DNA from: Lumbricus rubellus
Lineage: Eukaryota; Annelida; Clitellata; Crassiclitellata; Lumbricidae
Length of the DNA: 64,000 bases
Assembly: GCA_945859605.1 (NCBI GenBank)
Contig: OX243816.1
Coordinates: forward strand, 42,091,191 to 42,155,190
Reading direction: 5' to 3'
The notes under the pieces are model-generated. The model was not told the origin of the DNA and did no database searches. It saw nothing but the letters and a program-made list of their open reading frames with translations. Made by a program: the position numbers and the translations under genes. This document shows positions 10,591-21,844 of this stretch, one piece after another (position 1 is the first letter of the stretch; every line of letters begins with the position of its first letter).

Positions 10591-12048
10591 GCAATGAAAA
10601 GTCATTAACTTCAAACAAGTGCACTGTGTTGCAGTAGAATGAGTGTATCTGCAGCTAAACATAAGTAGTCCAGACTGTAATTCGGGGGTTGTATATTTAC
10701 TCTTAAATATCAAAATACGTAATAAACAATTTAACATACGACAATTGGATTAGCCTTCCAAGTCAGTTTTGAAAATATTTAATCTAGTCTCCCGGAGGGA
10801 GGGGAACCAGGTTCTGGGTACGGAGGAGTGCGGACAGACGAGCGTCTGAAAAACCAAGATTGATCGGTGAGGGCACGGGTTTGGGGAGGGTGTGCTCTTC
10901 TCCTCCATAAAGCTTTTGAATTTTCACATTACAATGGCAGCATTTGAAGGTGTCATCTTAACAAACTGTTCGTCTATTTCAGCAATGATAAGAGTTCCAT
11001 AAACCCAAAGACTTCAATAAATAAGAATTTTCTTTTGAGTTGCCACACTGCAATTGCGTCCTAACAAAATTACGCGATTTTTCAGTGCCGATAAAAAAGT
11101 AGCTTAAGCTTTCAATGAATATAATTATAATTGCACTACTGTCCATAGCCTACAGGGTTCCGGAGACAAATAAAGGATTCGGAAGCACTAGGACATGGGA
11201 TGCGGCAGAGTTGATAAAACTGTTTCATGACAGGCCTATAAAAATAATTTTCAGTGAAACAAGCGCTTTGAAGATCGAAGAAGAACAATTGTACAAATAA
11301 TAGTTTTCATTCATGTGAAGTATTCCTATTATGCAAGTCAGACGTTTTTCAGAGGAAGTGAATGGTCACACGCAGTGTCGAGACTCGCTCTTGAGAATTG
11401 CCATGAAGGAATGGGCCTAAACAGGACAAGATCGCGAGGAGAAGATTTTGACTTGATATTTTGAGGCTGGCTAATGGAAAGAAGTAGGATCCACCGTAAC
11501 GAAGAGTGGTTCTATTGAAGAAAGCGAATGTGAAGAGAGATATAATTGTTATGCGGTTCAGTTCAAGTTATCTGTTGCAACAAATAGGCTAAATCGCATT
11601 CCGATGGCCACTCAATTTGTCCAGTCAAATCGGCATCAATAGGCCCTAATTATTATTATCGGTGCGGAATGCAAACTAGGCCTACTATGGCGGTAAGCAC
11701 CGTAAGCTATATCCCCATAGATGCGATAAGACGATAGCCTATTACCGTTCCTGTTCAACAATGTAGGCCTATCGGTTGCAGACTACGGATTTCAAAAACC
11801 TGCTAAGGTAAAACTCACTTCGCGAATGGGCGAACACGCGAAGCAAGTGGTTTACTATAACGAACGGTTTACTGGCGAAGTTATTGCTGTTCTTCGTGCG
11901 TAGGCCCATGACATTTGTCTATAGGGCCTAAGCAAAACATCGTTGATATCGATCGAGCGTCCTTAGGGGTGTGCCATCTGAATAGGGCTACTCGTGGCAT
12001 CCGTCCTACGTGCGTCACTGCAATCACCATCTGGTAGGCCTATCCGGT

Positions 12049-12425
12049 CAAAACCGCGCTCAAAACCGCGCATCACAAAACCGCGCACAATCATTACCGC
12101 GCACGATCATTACCGCGCACGATCATAACCGCATTCAAGTATTTCAACATGCATCCAGCTTCTATGTCAGATCTAACAATACCTTCATCCAACTTCTATT
12201 TCGCGTTCGTTATTTTCGTCAATCCAACTTTTTTTTTTAGATCTGACATAGAAGCTGGATGCATGTTGAAATACTTGAAATACGGATATGATCGTGCGCG
12301 GTAATGATCGTGCACGGTAATGATCGTGCGCGGTTTTGTGATGCGCGGTTTTGTGCGCGCGGTTTTGTGTGCGCGGTTTTGTGTGCGCGGTTTTGTGTGC
12401 GCGGTTTTGTGTGCGAGGTTTCGAT
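12049..12425. mobile_element. Fold-back element, tandem-word arms (CAAAACCGCGCA)
   Basis: The left arm has AAAACCGCGC and ATTACCGCGCACGATC words (12,049-12,130). The right arm (12,288-12,425) has the inverted words GATCGTGCGCGGTAATG and GCGCGGTTTTGTG. The centre contains a near-perfect inverted pair around AACATGCATCCAGCTTCTATG. The word CCAGCTTCTAT links its interior to the elements at 14.9 and 61.3 kb. Confidence 0.75.
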
Positions 12426-12950
12426 AGAAAACCTCACCATCTTTAGACTAAAAATCTTTATGCTCTCAGAGGATAGAGCTGATTGGAGGGACATGAAGTT
12501 TATATCTGCCAATTCTATCGTTCGCGGTATCCAAACAAATTTCTTGTCCTACAGAGGGACACGTCGTCTTTACTAGCTGGCAACACGCGTATTATCCACA
12601 CAACCACAAATAATTTTATACTCGACTCGTGTCAGCATAACCGGACTCTTTATATTTCTTTAACGACTTTTTCGTTGATTTCCGAACGATGGTTTCAACG
12701 ATTGTTTAGACTGTGTAGGGTAGGCCTACTGTGTGGCGTATGCAGACATTCGAACGAACAGACGGAACTGCTTGAAAGAGGGACAGGGACGATGGAAGGA
12801 ATCTTATTTCCTTAGGCAGTTGCTTTTGACAAAACCATAGGCCTACTCATTTCTTGAGACAACTCATTGTCTAAGGACAACGGCGATATAATTTTCTTGC
12901 GGAACCCTCACCCTCTGCAAAACGCTTTGAAGCATGCTCATCGGCCCAGA

Positions 12951-12976
12951 GCCTGAAAAGCATACTAACATATATA
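12951..12976. repeat. Short (TA)n array
   Basis: A simple dinucleotide run without associated coding sequence. The interval 12.7-13.4 kb otherwise shows nothing I can name. Confidence 0.8.
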
Positions 12977-13862
12977 TATATATATATATACATATATACC
13001 TAAACACACGGTATTGCAGAACGTTTACTTTTCTTAGTCGGAAACCGCGCCTCGTGGATCACAAAACTGAAGTTAGAATGCGATCAGCGCTTTTGTGTCT
13101 TCTCATGCATTTTCGTCTAGGCCCTCTGGGAACTATAGCCTATAATTGGCTTGATGTTTGAAAGCTACAGCTTCTTATTGTCAGCTTGTACTGAATGACG
13201 TGTCTCTCTTGTACACTTCAAGAGAACTGTACCAGTGATGAAGTACTTAGTGGCAGCGGTGCTAATTGGGCAGCAGGGTAACTCTTCCGGGAACTTTAGT
13301 TGCAGCTTAGAACGTGGCTGATGTTAATCTTACGGAGACATTGAGACTTCTTTGATGTTTCCCCGTATGATTAATTATTATGTACATTGTACATTCAACA
13401 TAATATATACAACAACGACGAAATTTTTCCCCGAATTTAGGCTTTGTTTCGCCTCTTCTCAAACTTCGTGGCGAGCTGCTAACTCCCTCCAACTCTGTTC
13501 CAATGTTCTCGGCGAGCTGCTTCTGGCGAACAACCCTTTGCTCTTTCTCTCTTCCCCATTCCTTCGACCTCCATCTGTCAATCAGCCTTCTCACCCCAGC
13601 CATGCTCCTCTCTTCAGCCCCCCCCCCATTGCCATACCCTGGCACCTCCTCCCTTCTCTATCGCACCTTCTGACAGGCAACTCAGTTTCCTTGCTTCATT
13701 TTTTAAAACATGTTTCAGGTCAATCAACTTAATTAAAAATTATAACAATTCTTAACCGCACACAAACAATATAATAATTATGATTAAAATAAAATAAAGT
13801 ATTGTCATTAAATATCGTCGTGTCGTTTTCACTAACACAGCTTAATCATTTAGACTGTCATG

Positions 13863-14400
13863 TCATGTCAATCCGTCATCGTCGCTTCGCGACGGTTGAC
13901 TGCCTGAATGAATCCGCGCTGCCCATTGCCGTCTGTCTCGTGCGGCGCGAAGCAGATTGATCCCTGAAAACCTAGTCCATGCCTCGATATTGTCCATCCA
14001 ACAGATTCTTGGTCGGCATCGGCCTGTGTTTCCCTTTACCAAGCCCGTCATCACGCTGCTCTCTATTATGCATGCTGTCCCGTTCTTGTCTCATTGCATG
14101 CCCAAAGTAACGTTACTTGCGGGATTTAGTGTGACCCAGTAACTCGCTTGTTGTCCATGCGAGTCTGTACACGTGTGTTCTGTTGTCTTCATTTCTGTCC
14201 ATGAGATATATAGGCCTACGCAATAGTTTTCTGATGAAATTTGTTCTCAAAAAGCCTGCATGCGCTTCTCTTGATCTTTCTTTACCGTCCACTCTTCGCA
14301 TCCATAATTCCATATGTCGCTACTGGCCACACCATGACCCTCATCAGTCGCAGCTTTGTCCCTGTTCTGATTTTATTTAGACTAATCGATTTCTATTTTC
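13863..14400 (-). pseudogene. LINE reverse-transcriptase protein, decayed C-terminal end
   Basis: On the minus strand, GNTGRCRPRICWMDNIEAWT matches the GKRGRGRPRxxWxDNIxxW ending typical of many LINE ORF2 proteins, followed by AARDRRQWAARIH. Further upstream, in other frames, come an NYGCEEWTV-like piece and KRMQAF, which fit the preceding YGCExWxL...RIQAFE segment. The pieces are in shifted frames with stops, so this is a truncated relic and is not expressed as a protein. Confidence 0.8.
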
Positions 14401-14462
14401 CTTCTGATCCAGTACCGTAGGCTATAATTCATTACATTCATTCCGATAATTTATATAGCGCC

Positions 14463-14690
14463 TCATGGGGCGCGGTGGTCTAGTGGTGGCGTCGTTGCCT
14501 TGGAACCGGAAGGTCCGAGGTTCGAATCCACCTGGCCGCGTAAGGACCTTGGGCAAGTCCTTCACTCACAATTGCTCAGCGCTTCGGCGTGAAACTCCGA
14601 TGCAGTGTCCGCTCTGCATCGGGAGCGCCTCTGAGTAGAGAGAGCTTGAAGGGGCGCTAAAACAAGTGCACATACAAACAAGAAACCTAC
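14463..14690 (+). mobile_element. tRNA-derived SINE, most complete copy
   Basis: The head GGGCGCGGTGGTCTAGTGGT contains a polymerase III A box (TGGTCTAGTGG) and a B box (GGTTCGAATCC) about 40 bp further on. The tRNA-unrelated body TAAGGACCTTGGGCAAGTCC through GAAGGGGCGCTAAAACAAGT follows, ending with an A/C-rich tail. Other copies in the window: 7,590-7,690, 9,115-9,275 and 33,005-33,220. Confidence 0.85.
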
Positions 14691-14774
14691 TCTGAGGCGC
14701 TCTCTGCGCTGGCCTGTTTGATGTTACATGTAAGTGTCATGAAGAACAAAATATTACACAAGTTGGCAAACGTC

Positions 14775-15340
14775 ACAACTCGTCTACCGACAACTCGTCT
14801 ACCGACAAGTGATCTCCGGACAAATCGTCTACAGATAACTGGTCTACAGACAACTGATCCAGCGCTTGAGAAATATAAGCTGGCTGAAAAAAAGCTTATG
14901 AAATGGAATCTGGATAATGGCTCTTTTACATGTGAAATAGAAGCTGGATTGACGGGAAAAAACGCATGAGAACTAAAAGTTGGATGAAGGTATTTCTAGA
15001 TCTAAAATAGAAGCTGGATTTATGAAAAACGATTGAGTAATGGAACCTGGATGAGGGTATTTTCATATCTGAAAAAGAAGCTGGATTGACGAAAGTAACG
15101 GGCGAGCAATAATAGCTGGATGAAGGTAATTTTAGATATGACGTAGAAGTTGGAGTGCATGTTGAAATACATGAATGAAAATCATCAATCCAGCTTCCAT
15201 TTAAGCTATAAAATATCTTTTTCATAAATCCAGCTTCCATTTCATCAATACGAGTCGTCTGTAGACCAGTTGTCGTTAGACCAATTGTCCGTAGACGAGT
15301 TGTCGGTAGACGAGTTGTCGGTAGACCAATTGTCGTGGAA
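14775..15340. mobile_element. Fold-back element, tandem-word arms (CAACTCGTCTACCGA)
   Basis: Left arm 14,775-14,862 has six ACAACTCGTCTACCG-like words. Right arm 15,249-15,340 has the inverted TAGACGAGTTGTCGG words. The interior (14,920-15,240) is four to five copies of a roughly 60-bp unit with AATAGAAGCTGGATTGACG and GCTGGATGAAGGTA, which also occurs inside the elements at 12.1 and 61.3 kb although their arms use other words. Confidence 0.8.
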
Positions 15341-15344
15341 CCTT

Positions 15345-16690
15345 AGTAAACAATGTACAGTAGGCTGGAAGAGTTGCCATTGGCAGGCACACACACACAC
15401 ATAGGTGGAGCCAAACAAGGAATTCCGTCGACAGCTGACAGTTCCTATGGATGGACATTCCGAATTCAAAAGAATGTTAATTGCACATTTTCTTGCAGTT
15501 AGCTTGGATAATCTTTAATCAGCGCATTCCATTTATCGATCAATGAAGATTCATTAGATTCTGCTTTCGTAGTCTCATGTCAATAGGAAGTTCTAGAAGA
15601 GTTAAGCTATAGCTGATTTTCCGACTACTTTGAATGTCTTTATATCCAATTGTTTTCATCATTCATGATAAGAACTAAGAAAGTATTCAACCAAGTTCGC
15701 ATCCAGGTCCTAAATATGCCTGTACGATATTTCTGACCGAATGTTTTCGTCGAGAACGTAATCCATTTCAATAACCAAAATCGTGCGAGTTCTGAAAGCA
15801 TTCCAAATTATTAAATTTAACAAAAATGGCATGGAACTTCAGCTTACGCGACAGTTACTCAATGTGTGTTAATTTTTCTGTTAGGCTATTACTTCCGTAT
15901 AGGCCTACGATGATCTGACATAGCGGCAATTTGCTAGTTTCGTTGAGATAACGATAAATAAAACGGCAGCGTCCCTCTTCAGAGTTACAGTTCTCACCTG
16001 CGTAGGTCTCAGCAGCAATATCTACATGTATAGCCTATGCTTAAAAGTACCTGGATTGCTAATGGACACTGGATGTCCGGATAATCGCTCAATGGGTGAG
16101 GACAAAGCAAAAAGGACAACTCCCGGCAGTTTAAAACTTCAAGTGCATTCTCAAAAGCTGTTTGAAATGTTGTTTTCCAGCTGTAAAGTGCAACATCAGG
16201 GTGAGAAGTCGATGCATTCTGTCCTAATCAAACGCACAGGCTATGAACGTTTTTTAGATTGTCTTTACTGTCCAAAAAACTGAGATTTTCCTATACTAGG
16301 CATTCATAACGCCCTTATTCGCCTCATTTTACTGTAAAATTTTGGAAACGTATTATATCCCTGTAGTCAATAACGTCCACGTGGCCTATCCATGCACTAG
16401 CCGAATATGAGAGCAAGAGCGTTCAAGAGATTCACTATTTGCAGTTGTGTGCCAACTCAGAACTGCGTCGTTGTATCGTGTAGGTCATTACTTTTGTGAT
16501 GTAGGCTAGCCAGTAAGAAAAATATTTTTTATAAGCGGGGTGAGGTCGAGAAAAAAGCGATCGACTCGATTTGGCAAAACAAAGACCTACTCGATTTGCA
16601 AGGCGCTTTTTCGATCGCCTCGACTTGGCCGAGGAACGATGACGCGATCGATCGACTTTATCGACTGCGGGGTATAAATTGCAATTGAAT
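15345..16690. other. Noncoding stretch without recognisable gene
   Basis: Only a short CA run near 15,390 and AT-rich unique-looking DNA are seen. The longest open frame (16,026-16,283, 85 codons) has no recognisable feature. Confidence 0.4.
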
Positions 16691-16697
16691 TTGCCGA

Positions 16698-16775
16698 GAG
16701 ATCCTGAGTGGCCGAGTGGGTTGGTAGCGCTCGCCACGCCGGCGGCCCGGGTTCGATTCCCGGTCGGTCGGTCGG
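16698..16775 (+). mobile_element. tRNA-derived sequence, probably a SINE head of a second family
   Basis: GAGTGGCCGAGTGGGTTGG resembles an A box and GGGTTCGATTCCC is a consensus B box, 43 bp apart. The flanks (GGTCGGTCGGTCGG and the following stretch) do not close a clean acceptor stem, so a SINE head or tRNA relic is likelier than a functional tRNA gene. Confidence 0.55.
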
Positions 16776-17212
16776 TTTATCAGAGATTGATTTCTCTGAT
16801 CTTTACAGCGGGTGGCTCGGTCGCAATATTAACGTGAAGTGAGAGGTTGCACTCTACCTCCGACACTAGTCATCTTTGGAATGAAAAAGTGTCGTTAAAC
16901 CCAAGGTACACACACCGTGAAACCTTTCTCCTGAAAGGGTTCACGGTATTGAGCATGGCCATTAATTTTGTCCGTAAGCTGTGTTCATTCACTCTGAGAA
17001 CTGACTCACAGTCGCTCGGGCTAGTCTATTTGACACGGGTCACTATCAAAAGGGCGACTTCGAAAGGGCGACCATCAGAAGAGCGAGTTCAACAGGGCGC
17101 CGCTTTTAAAGGCGACTGTTCGAAAAAGCGCCGATCAAAAGGGCGACCGCACAAATGGGCGACCATCAAAAGGGCGAACATTGAACGTTCGCAGTGGTGT
17201 ACAGACATTTGA

Positions 17213-17962
17213 ACGGTGGTCGATTGAACGGACGACACTTGATCGGCGACACTTTAACGGGCGACAGAAGAACGGGCCGACAATAGAACGGGCGACAGAA
17301 GAACGGGCCGACAATAGAACAGGCGACACTTAACCGGAACGTAATATTACCGGGCCGACTAATGAACAATTCACAAGGTGCGGCGTTGTACATTATGCAC
17401 GTATGTCTACATTGAGTCTGCTTCTAAATGTTGGGAGTGACGTTTGGCGACACTGAATGATTATAGAGTTGTACACAGTTTTGCTGTTATATACTTTTAC
17501 GTGTGAAGCAGAGTTTTGCTTTTACGTATATACATATCTACGCGGTCGCAGACAAAGAGGCTTTCTAGCAGGTCTCAAGAAAGACATTCAAACTCAAAAG
17601 ACTACTTTCTTGCAGGGATCGACCGGGATGCTTCAACCAAGCAGGAATAAATATCGACAATTAAACGAACGGGTTACACGTGCAGTCGCCAGCTACGGCA
17701 AAGCAGAAATTTTAATGTACTTAAACTGAGTTGCCCATTTGTCACACAACTAGACATTGAACTTGATAGGCCTACATGTCCAAGGCTGTAAAATTTATGT
17801 TCGATTGCTTTTAAATTTACAAACTTTACCGATCAATTGTCCACCGGTCATCTGTCGCACGTTCAACTGTCCGGCCGTTCAATAGTCTCAGCGGTCATTT
17901 ATACACCGTTCTACTGTCGCCGTTCTAGTGTCGCACGTTCTTTTGTCGTCCGTTCTAATGTC
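17213..17962. mobile_element. Inner fold-back element, tandem-word arms (GAACGGGCGACA)
   Basis: Left arm 17,213-17,340 is GAACGGGCGACAGAAGAAC-type words. Right arm 17,823-17,962 is the inverted set (TGTCGCACGTTCAACTGTC). The arms are more diverged than those of the neighbours, suggesting an older insertion. The interior is unremarkable; the 90-codon frame at 17,457-17,729 is unrecognised. Confidence 0.65.
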
Positions 17963-17995
17963 ATGTAACCTTCGCAGTATGTTCTGAAGGGAGCA

Positions 17996-18993
17996 CGACG
18001 AACGCCCGATTGTCCAGGTCCCCGATTACCCTTTCCCCGATACAAACTCCCCGATTACAAACTCCCCGATAGGCCCAACACCCCGACAGACCCAAGTCCC
18101 CGAATATGCAACTAATCCCAAGTCCCCGACAGGCCCAAGTCCCCGATTGGTGATTTAATCTACACGTAAGACTATTTAGTGTCAGTCTGTATAGGCTAAA
18201 GAGGGTGACACCAATCGTCTTGGCCTTATCGGTAGACGGAAACAGAGTTGAATAAAGGCAAAGCCAGTTAGATTAATGTAAATAATATTTTTACTTGTGT
18301 ATACGTGTACCAATATGTAATTTGAATTCCTTACTGCACGCTGAATTCAGAAGACAGCTATAAGAGAATTGTCCACAAACTACTTCAAAATATTCTACTT
18401 GTCTACTTGCTAAGGCTGAGAAGTTTTTCAAAAATGCAAGCGCATTATATCCCTTATATTACTGCGGCACACTGGGCATGTTTTGCTGATTCCCCTTGTT
18501 GATGGTGCGCCACAAAGAACATTAATACAAGAACTGCATGCACAGTGCCCGCATGGAATAATAGCTGTATCTGATCTTCCGCATTTGCAAACAGGGCACT
18601 CTGCAGAGATAGTTGTTTCTGGTGCCGACTCATTTGCTGGCGATGCACTAACTGCTCCTGCCGATGCTGGCAATGCAGGTACTTCTGGTACTGCATCTGG
18701 TCTTATTGCATCTGGTCGAACTGGTATTGGTCTTGCTATTGTTGCTGGTGCTCTCGATCTTATTTCTGTTCTTGGTCTTACGACATTATGAAGCCTATAC
18801 AGACTGACACTAAATGGTCTTACGTGTAGATTAAATCACCAATCGGGGACTTGGGCCTGTCGGGGACTTGGGATTAGTTGCATATTCGGGGACTTGGGTC
18901 TGTCGGGGTGTTGGGCCTATCGGGGAGTTTGTAATCGGGGAGTTTGTATCGGGGAAAGGGTAATCGGGGACCTGGACAATCGGGCGTTCGTCG
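17996..18993. mobile_element. Young fold-back element with 202-bp arms (CCCCGATTACAAACT words) carrying a RING frame
   Basis: The arms 17,996-18,197 and 18,792-18,993 are both 202 bp and I find one mismatch between them (CTATTTAG against CCATTTAG). Each starts CGACGAACGCCCGATTGTCC and continues with about nine CCCCGA words. Near-identity means recent insertion or arm homogenisation. The 594-bp interior holds the RING-finger frame on the minus strand. The target duplication is not clear. Confidence 0.85.
18428..18673 (-). CDS. RING-finger (C3HC4) reading frame inside a fold-back element
   Basis: The frame ends at a TGA at 18,428 and is open upstream to about 18,830 but has no ATG, so a start would need splicing or a non-ATG codon. 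The upstream part is Ala/Pro/Arg rich. Near the end come CPVC, 11 residues, CGH, CAC, two residues, C, 16 residues and CPVC, which satisfies the C3HC4 RING pattern. The end CPVCRSNIRDIMRLHF resembles the RING tail of IAP and related E3 ubiquitin ligases. I infer a captured or retained RING exon; whether it is expressed is unknown. All eight zinc ligands are intact, unlike in a random relic. Confidence 0.65.
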   Translation of the reverse strand: MPASAGAVSASPANESAPETTISAECPVCKCGRSDTAIIPCGHCACSSCINVLCGAPSTRGISKTCPVCRSNIRDIMRLHF

Positions 18994-19799
18994 CAAACCC
19001 GTTCTGAATGGTAGGTGAACAGTTTTAAATATGCAGTATAGTTATTTCAATACATTGCAACATTCATATTTCTTTCGTATGTTGGACTCGCTAATCACCC
19101 TTTAACATTTCGACACAGAGACTTTCGTTTCTCTGAGTAGCATTAGTTTTATTGAAGATTTTAGGCCTACAAGTTGGACTTATTAGAAGATTTCAAAGCA
19201 TTAAATGACGTTGTACTTTTCTTTCTTTAGAATGACTATAAAATTTAATAGTCCTTTGAAAACATTAAAAGTTTGTTTAAATCACTTAGCTTCATAAAAA
19301 ATCGCAATACATTATGATCCCAAATATTATGAATTTAGATAGTGTGAGATCGCAGCATGTACGTCGCCATTTTGATGGTCGCCAATTTGTGCGGTCACCT
19401 TTTTGATCGGCGCTTTTTCGAACAGTCGCCCTTAAAATCGGCGCCCTTTTGTGGTCGCTCTTCCGATGATCGCCCTTTCGAAGTCGCCCTTTTGATAGGA
19501 TACGATATGCACTAGGTATATATCATTCCGAATGAAAGTATTGATGTAATTAGGACTGCGCCAGCTGCAGCCAATATAATTGCTTATTTTGCACTTGAAG
19601 ACCGGCGACATTGATCTCATGGATTTCTAAAGATGTTGCCTTAATTTCGGGTCATTAGTACGCACGGTCGACCGACTAAGATAGCATACGCTGATTATTT
19701 GGAGACACAATCAATTTACGGTGTCGTGTATGCTAGAATGAACTTGAAAATCTTGTTACATTGTATGGGCAGTTTGATTAGACTGCTCTATCTCCCTGA

Positions 19800-20080
19800 C
19801 TATAACCCGACTTTTGAACAATAATAATTATTGTGAGAGTCGCAAGAAAGTAAGCAAGTTGAGACTGAACAGAATGTGATAAACCCAGACGCAATGTACG
19901 GACCCGGACTAAGAACCGTAAGCGACCGTCATTCATCACGCGGAGACAGTCAGACATGGACTTCGACTTTGGACAATCCCTCTGACTCAACGAGGTGCTC
20001 GTGAATAACTTTGCACCCTGAAGATGCTTAGTCTTTCCGGTAGCGATTTAGATATTCAGAAACTTAGATCATAGGCGCCC
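19800..20080 (+). repeat. Downstream flank of locus B, left part
   Basis: It matches 3,570-3,740 (gcaagaaagtaagcaagttg through ctttggacaatccctctgac) and then, from about 20,020, the segment also found at 62.2 kb (CTTTCCGGTAGCG). The flank is split here by the element at 20,085-21,090. Confidence 0.75.
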
Positions 20081-20084
20081 GTAC

Positions 20085-21090
20085 GTTTATTTCCAAAATG
20101 TACATGGCAGCTGCAACCAGCCAATCACATAGGGGAATACAATGTGGAAGAGGCGAAGACCGTAGGGGAGGAGGTTGTCAAGTACAATTTCTGACCCATC
20201 CCTTCGTAAACTGTAAACAACACGTGTGTGTCGGCAGGCTCTGACGATTTTAGACGAATTGCAAATTTGCAATGTAAAACGTTTAAAATTTCTTACAAAT
20301 GACCCTACGTATGGAGGAACATTTTGCACAAGTACCTGTCTGATTATGTCTCACTTTAGCGCTCTTTATCGTTAAATTTAAGCATGACTATAACATAAAA
20401 GACCTACCTAGGTGTCGTTCGCGTATTATAGAGTAAGGTTTCGCGTCGTGAGGGTCGGTTAGGGTTAGTGTTAGGGTTAGTGTCGTCATTAGGTTCTTAA
20501 GTTTTTTACGTCATGAGGGTCGGTTAGTGTTAGTGTCGTCATTAGATTCTTAAGATTTTTCCGTCGTGAGGGTGGGTTAGGGTTAGTGTTAGGGTTTGTG
20601 TCGTCATTAGATTCTTAAGATTTTCGCGTCGTGAGGATCGGTTAGGGTTAGTGTTAGGGTTAGTGTCGTCATTAGGTTCTTAAGTTTTTTACGTCATGAG
20701 GGTCGGTTAGTGTTAGTGTCGTCATTAGATTCTTAAGATTTTTCCGTCGTGAGGGTGGGTTAGGGTTAGTGTTAGGGTTTGTGTCGTCATTAGATTCTTA
20801 AGATTTTTGCGTCGTGAGGGTCGGTTAGGGCTAGTGTTAGGGTTAGTGTCGTCATTAGATTCTTAAGATTTTTGCGTTGGTTCTTCAGCAGTACTGTTGC
20901 TGGTGAAGCTAATAGCCTACATCTTCGCCAAAGCTAATAGCCTACAGCTTCACCAATAACTGCTAACATCAACTACTTTCTCCCCCTATGGTATAAGCCT
21001 CTTCCACATTGTATTCCCCTATCATGACGCGTGATTGGCTGAAAACCCTGCGGTTGCAGCTGACTTGTACATTTTGGAAATAAGCCGCTC
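20085..21090. mobile_element. Inverted-repeat element with internal TTAGGG-like array, TSD GTAC
   Basis: Inverted ends carry TTATTTCCAAAATGTACA, GCAGCTGCAACC, AGCCAATCAC and GGGGAATACAATGTGGAAGA on both sides. GTAC flanks both ends (20,081-20,084 and 21,091-21,094), and the paralogous uninterrupted site at 62.25 kb reads CGCCCGCACATAGG, confirming an insertion. The left arm is missing some bases found in the right arm. No transposase is seen. Confidence 0.75.
20437..20880. repeat. Tandem array with TTAGGG-like core
   Basis: Seven monomers of about 52-66 bp each begin CGTCRTGAGGGTSGGTTAG and contain GGTTAGGGTTAGTGTTAGGG, then GTCGTCATTAG and TTCTTAAG. Monomers 1-3 (20,443-20,626) and 4-6 (20,627-20,810) form a 184-bp higher-order repeat. 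A diverged pair of monomers is inside the fold-back element at 5.73-5.79 kb. Confidence 0.85.
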
Positions 21091-21745
21091 GTACATAGGG
21101 ACCAGAGGGGGCACTTGCCTTTCCCATTTGAAAATTTGGACTTACTTTTAACTATACATTTTTTCTATAAATATATCTGGGCACTAAAGCACTAATTAAA
21201 CACAATGCGAAACTGAAAAAATTACATTTAGAAACCTTCATAGAATATGCCTAAATTCCTGTTTGGCACATTTCTAGCTCTTGCTAATAATGTAACTGCG
21301 AGTCTGTTGGACACTTTGTTTCTTTCCCAGTCTTGCAAAAGTTGCACGGGCGCACAATCACATGACTAGGATCACAAATGAGACATAACTATTAATTTGT
21401 AATTATCACCGAGACTCGATTCTCAGACAGAGCACAGTAACAACGGACAGAAAAGTCATTGAAAGGCATATAATTAATTTAAGTTATTTATGAATTATTT
21501 ACCACTATTTTTAATCATTGAAAGTTGTTCATTGTTAAATCAACGCCGCATGGTAGTTCTTGCGAACGAAGACGGTGTGGTTAAGTTGAAAAGTATGTTT
21601 ATATATTAAAGTTGTGAGTCGATGAAATGACGAAAGGACTGTACTCCTATCCACCAGCACCAGTTCCGTCCATTGATTGAACTACAAGAGAAAACAGACA
21701 GAACGTTATTCACCAACAGTACTATATGCATACAACATGGTCCAT
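21091..21745 (+). repeat. Downstream flank of locus B, right part
   Basis: Blocks match 3,870-3,930 (GACTCGATTCTCAGACAGAG) and 4,530-4,720 (TTCTTGCGAACGAAGACGG) in the same order, and 62,340-62,539 (GGCACTAAAGCACTAATTAA). It is flanked on the right by a (TAA)n array. Confidence 0.75.
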
Positions 21746-21763
21746 TGAATGATAAAATAGCAA

Positions 21764-21767
<4 letters not shown>

Positions 21768-21821
<54 letters not shown>

Positions 21822-21822
21822 G
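21768..21822. repeat. (TAA)n microsatellite
   Basis: About 55 bp of perfect ATA/TAA, probably an expanded retroposon tail. Confidence 0.9.
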
Positions 21823-21844
21823 CGGATCACCTACAGGGTTTAAG

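Larger units (their letters stand above)
10600..13350 (-). repeat. Upstream flank of locus A, paralogous to 51.6-53.4 kb
   Basis: Matching blocks in order include 11,745-11,850 (TTACCGTTCCTGTTCAACAA and GACTACGGATTTC), 11,940-11,970 (GTTGATATCGATCG), and 12,545-12,690 (TTATCCACAC, TTTCTTTAACGACT, CGTTGATTTC). The fold-back element at 12,049-12,425 is present only in this copy and is therefore later than the duplication. No exon is recognised in the flank. Confidence 0.75.
17043..19498. mobile_element. Outer fold-back element, tandem-word arms (ATCAAAAGGGCGACC)
   Basis: The left arm (17,043-17,176) and right arm (19,363-19,498) are inverted copies word by word: each runs TATCAAAAGGGCGACTTCG, a GAAGAGCGA word, a GGCGCCG word, CTGTTCGAAAAAGCGCCGAT and GACCGCACAAAT. 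Because the word order is kept, the arms diverged from one sequence and are not independent microsatellites. Two further fold-back elements lie inside. Confidence 0.8.

Noticed and set aside
13352..13732. Plus-strand 126-codon frame
   Set aside because: It is Ser/Pro/Leu rich with a poly-C-derived stretch, overlaps an equally long frame on the other strand and shows no domain or splice context.
16698..16775. Functional tRNA gene
   Set aside because: A and B boxes are good, but I cannot pair the acceptor ends cleanly and the 3' side runs into a GGTC repeat; a SINE head or relic is likelier.
20437..20880. True telomere or chromosome end
   Set aside because: TTAGGG units are interrupted, embedded in a 184-bp repeat and enclosed by element ends with unique DNA on both sides.
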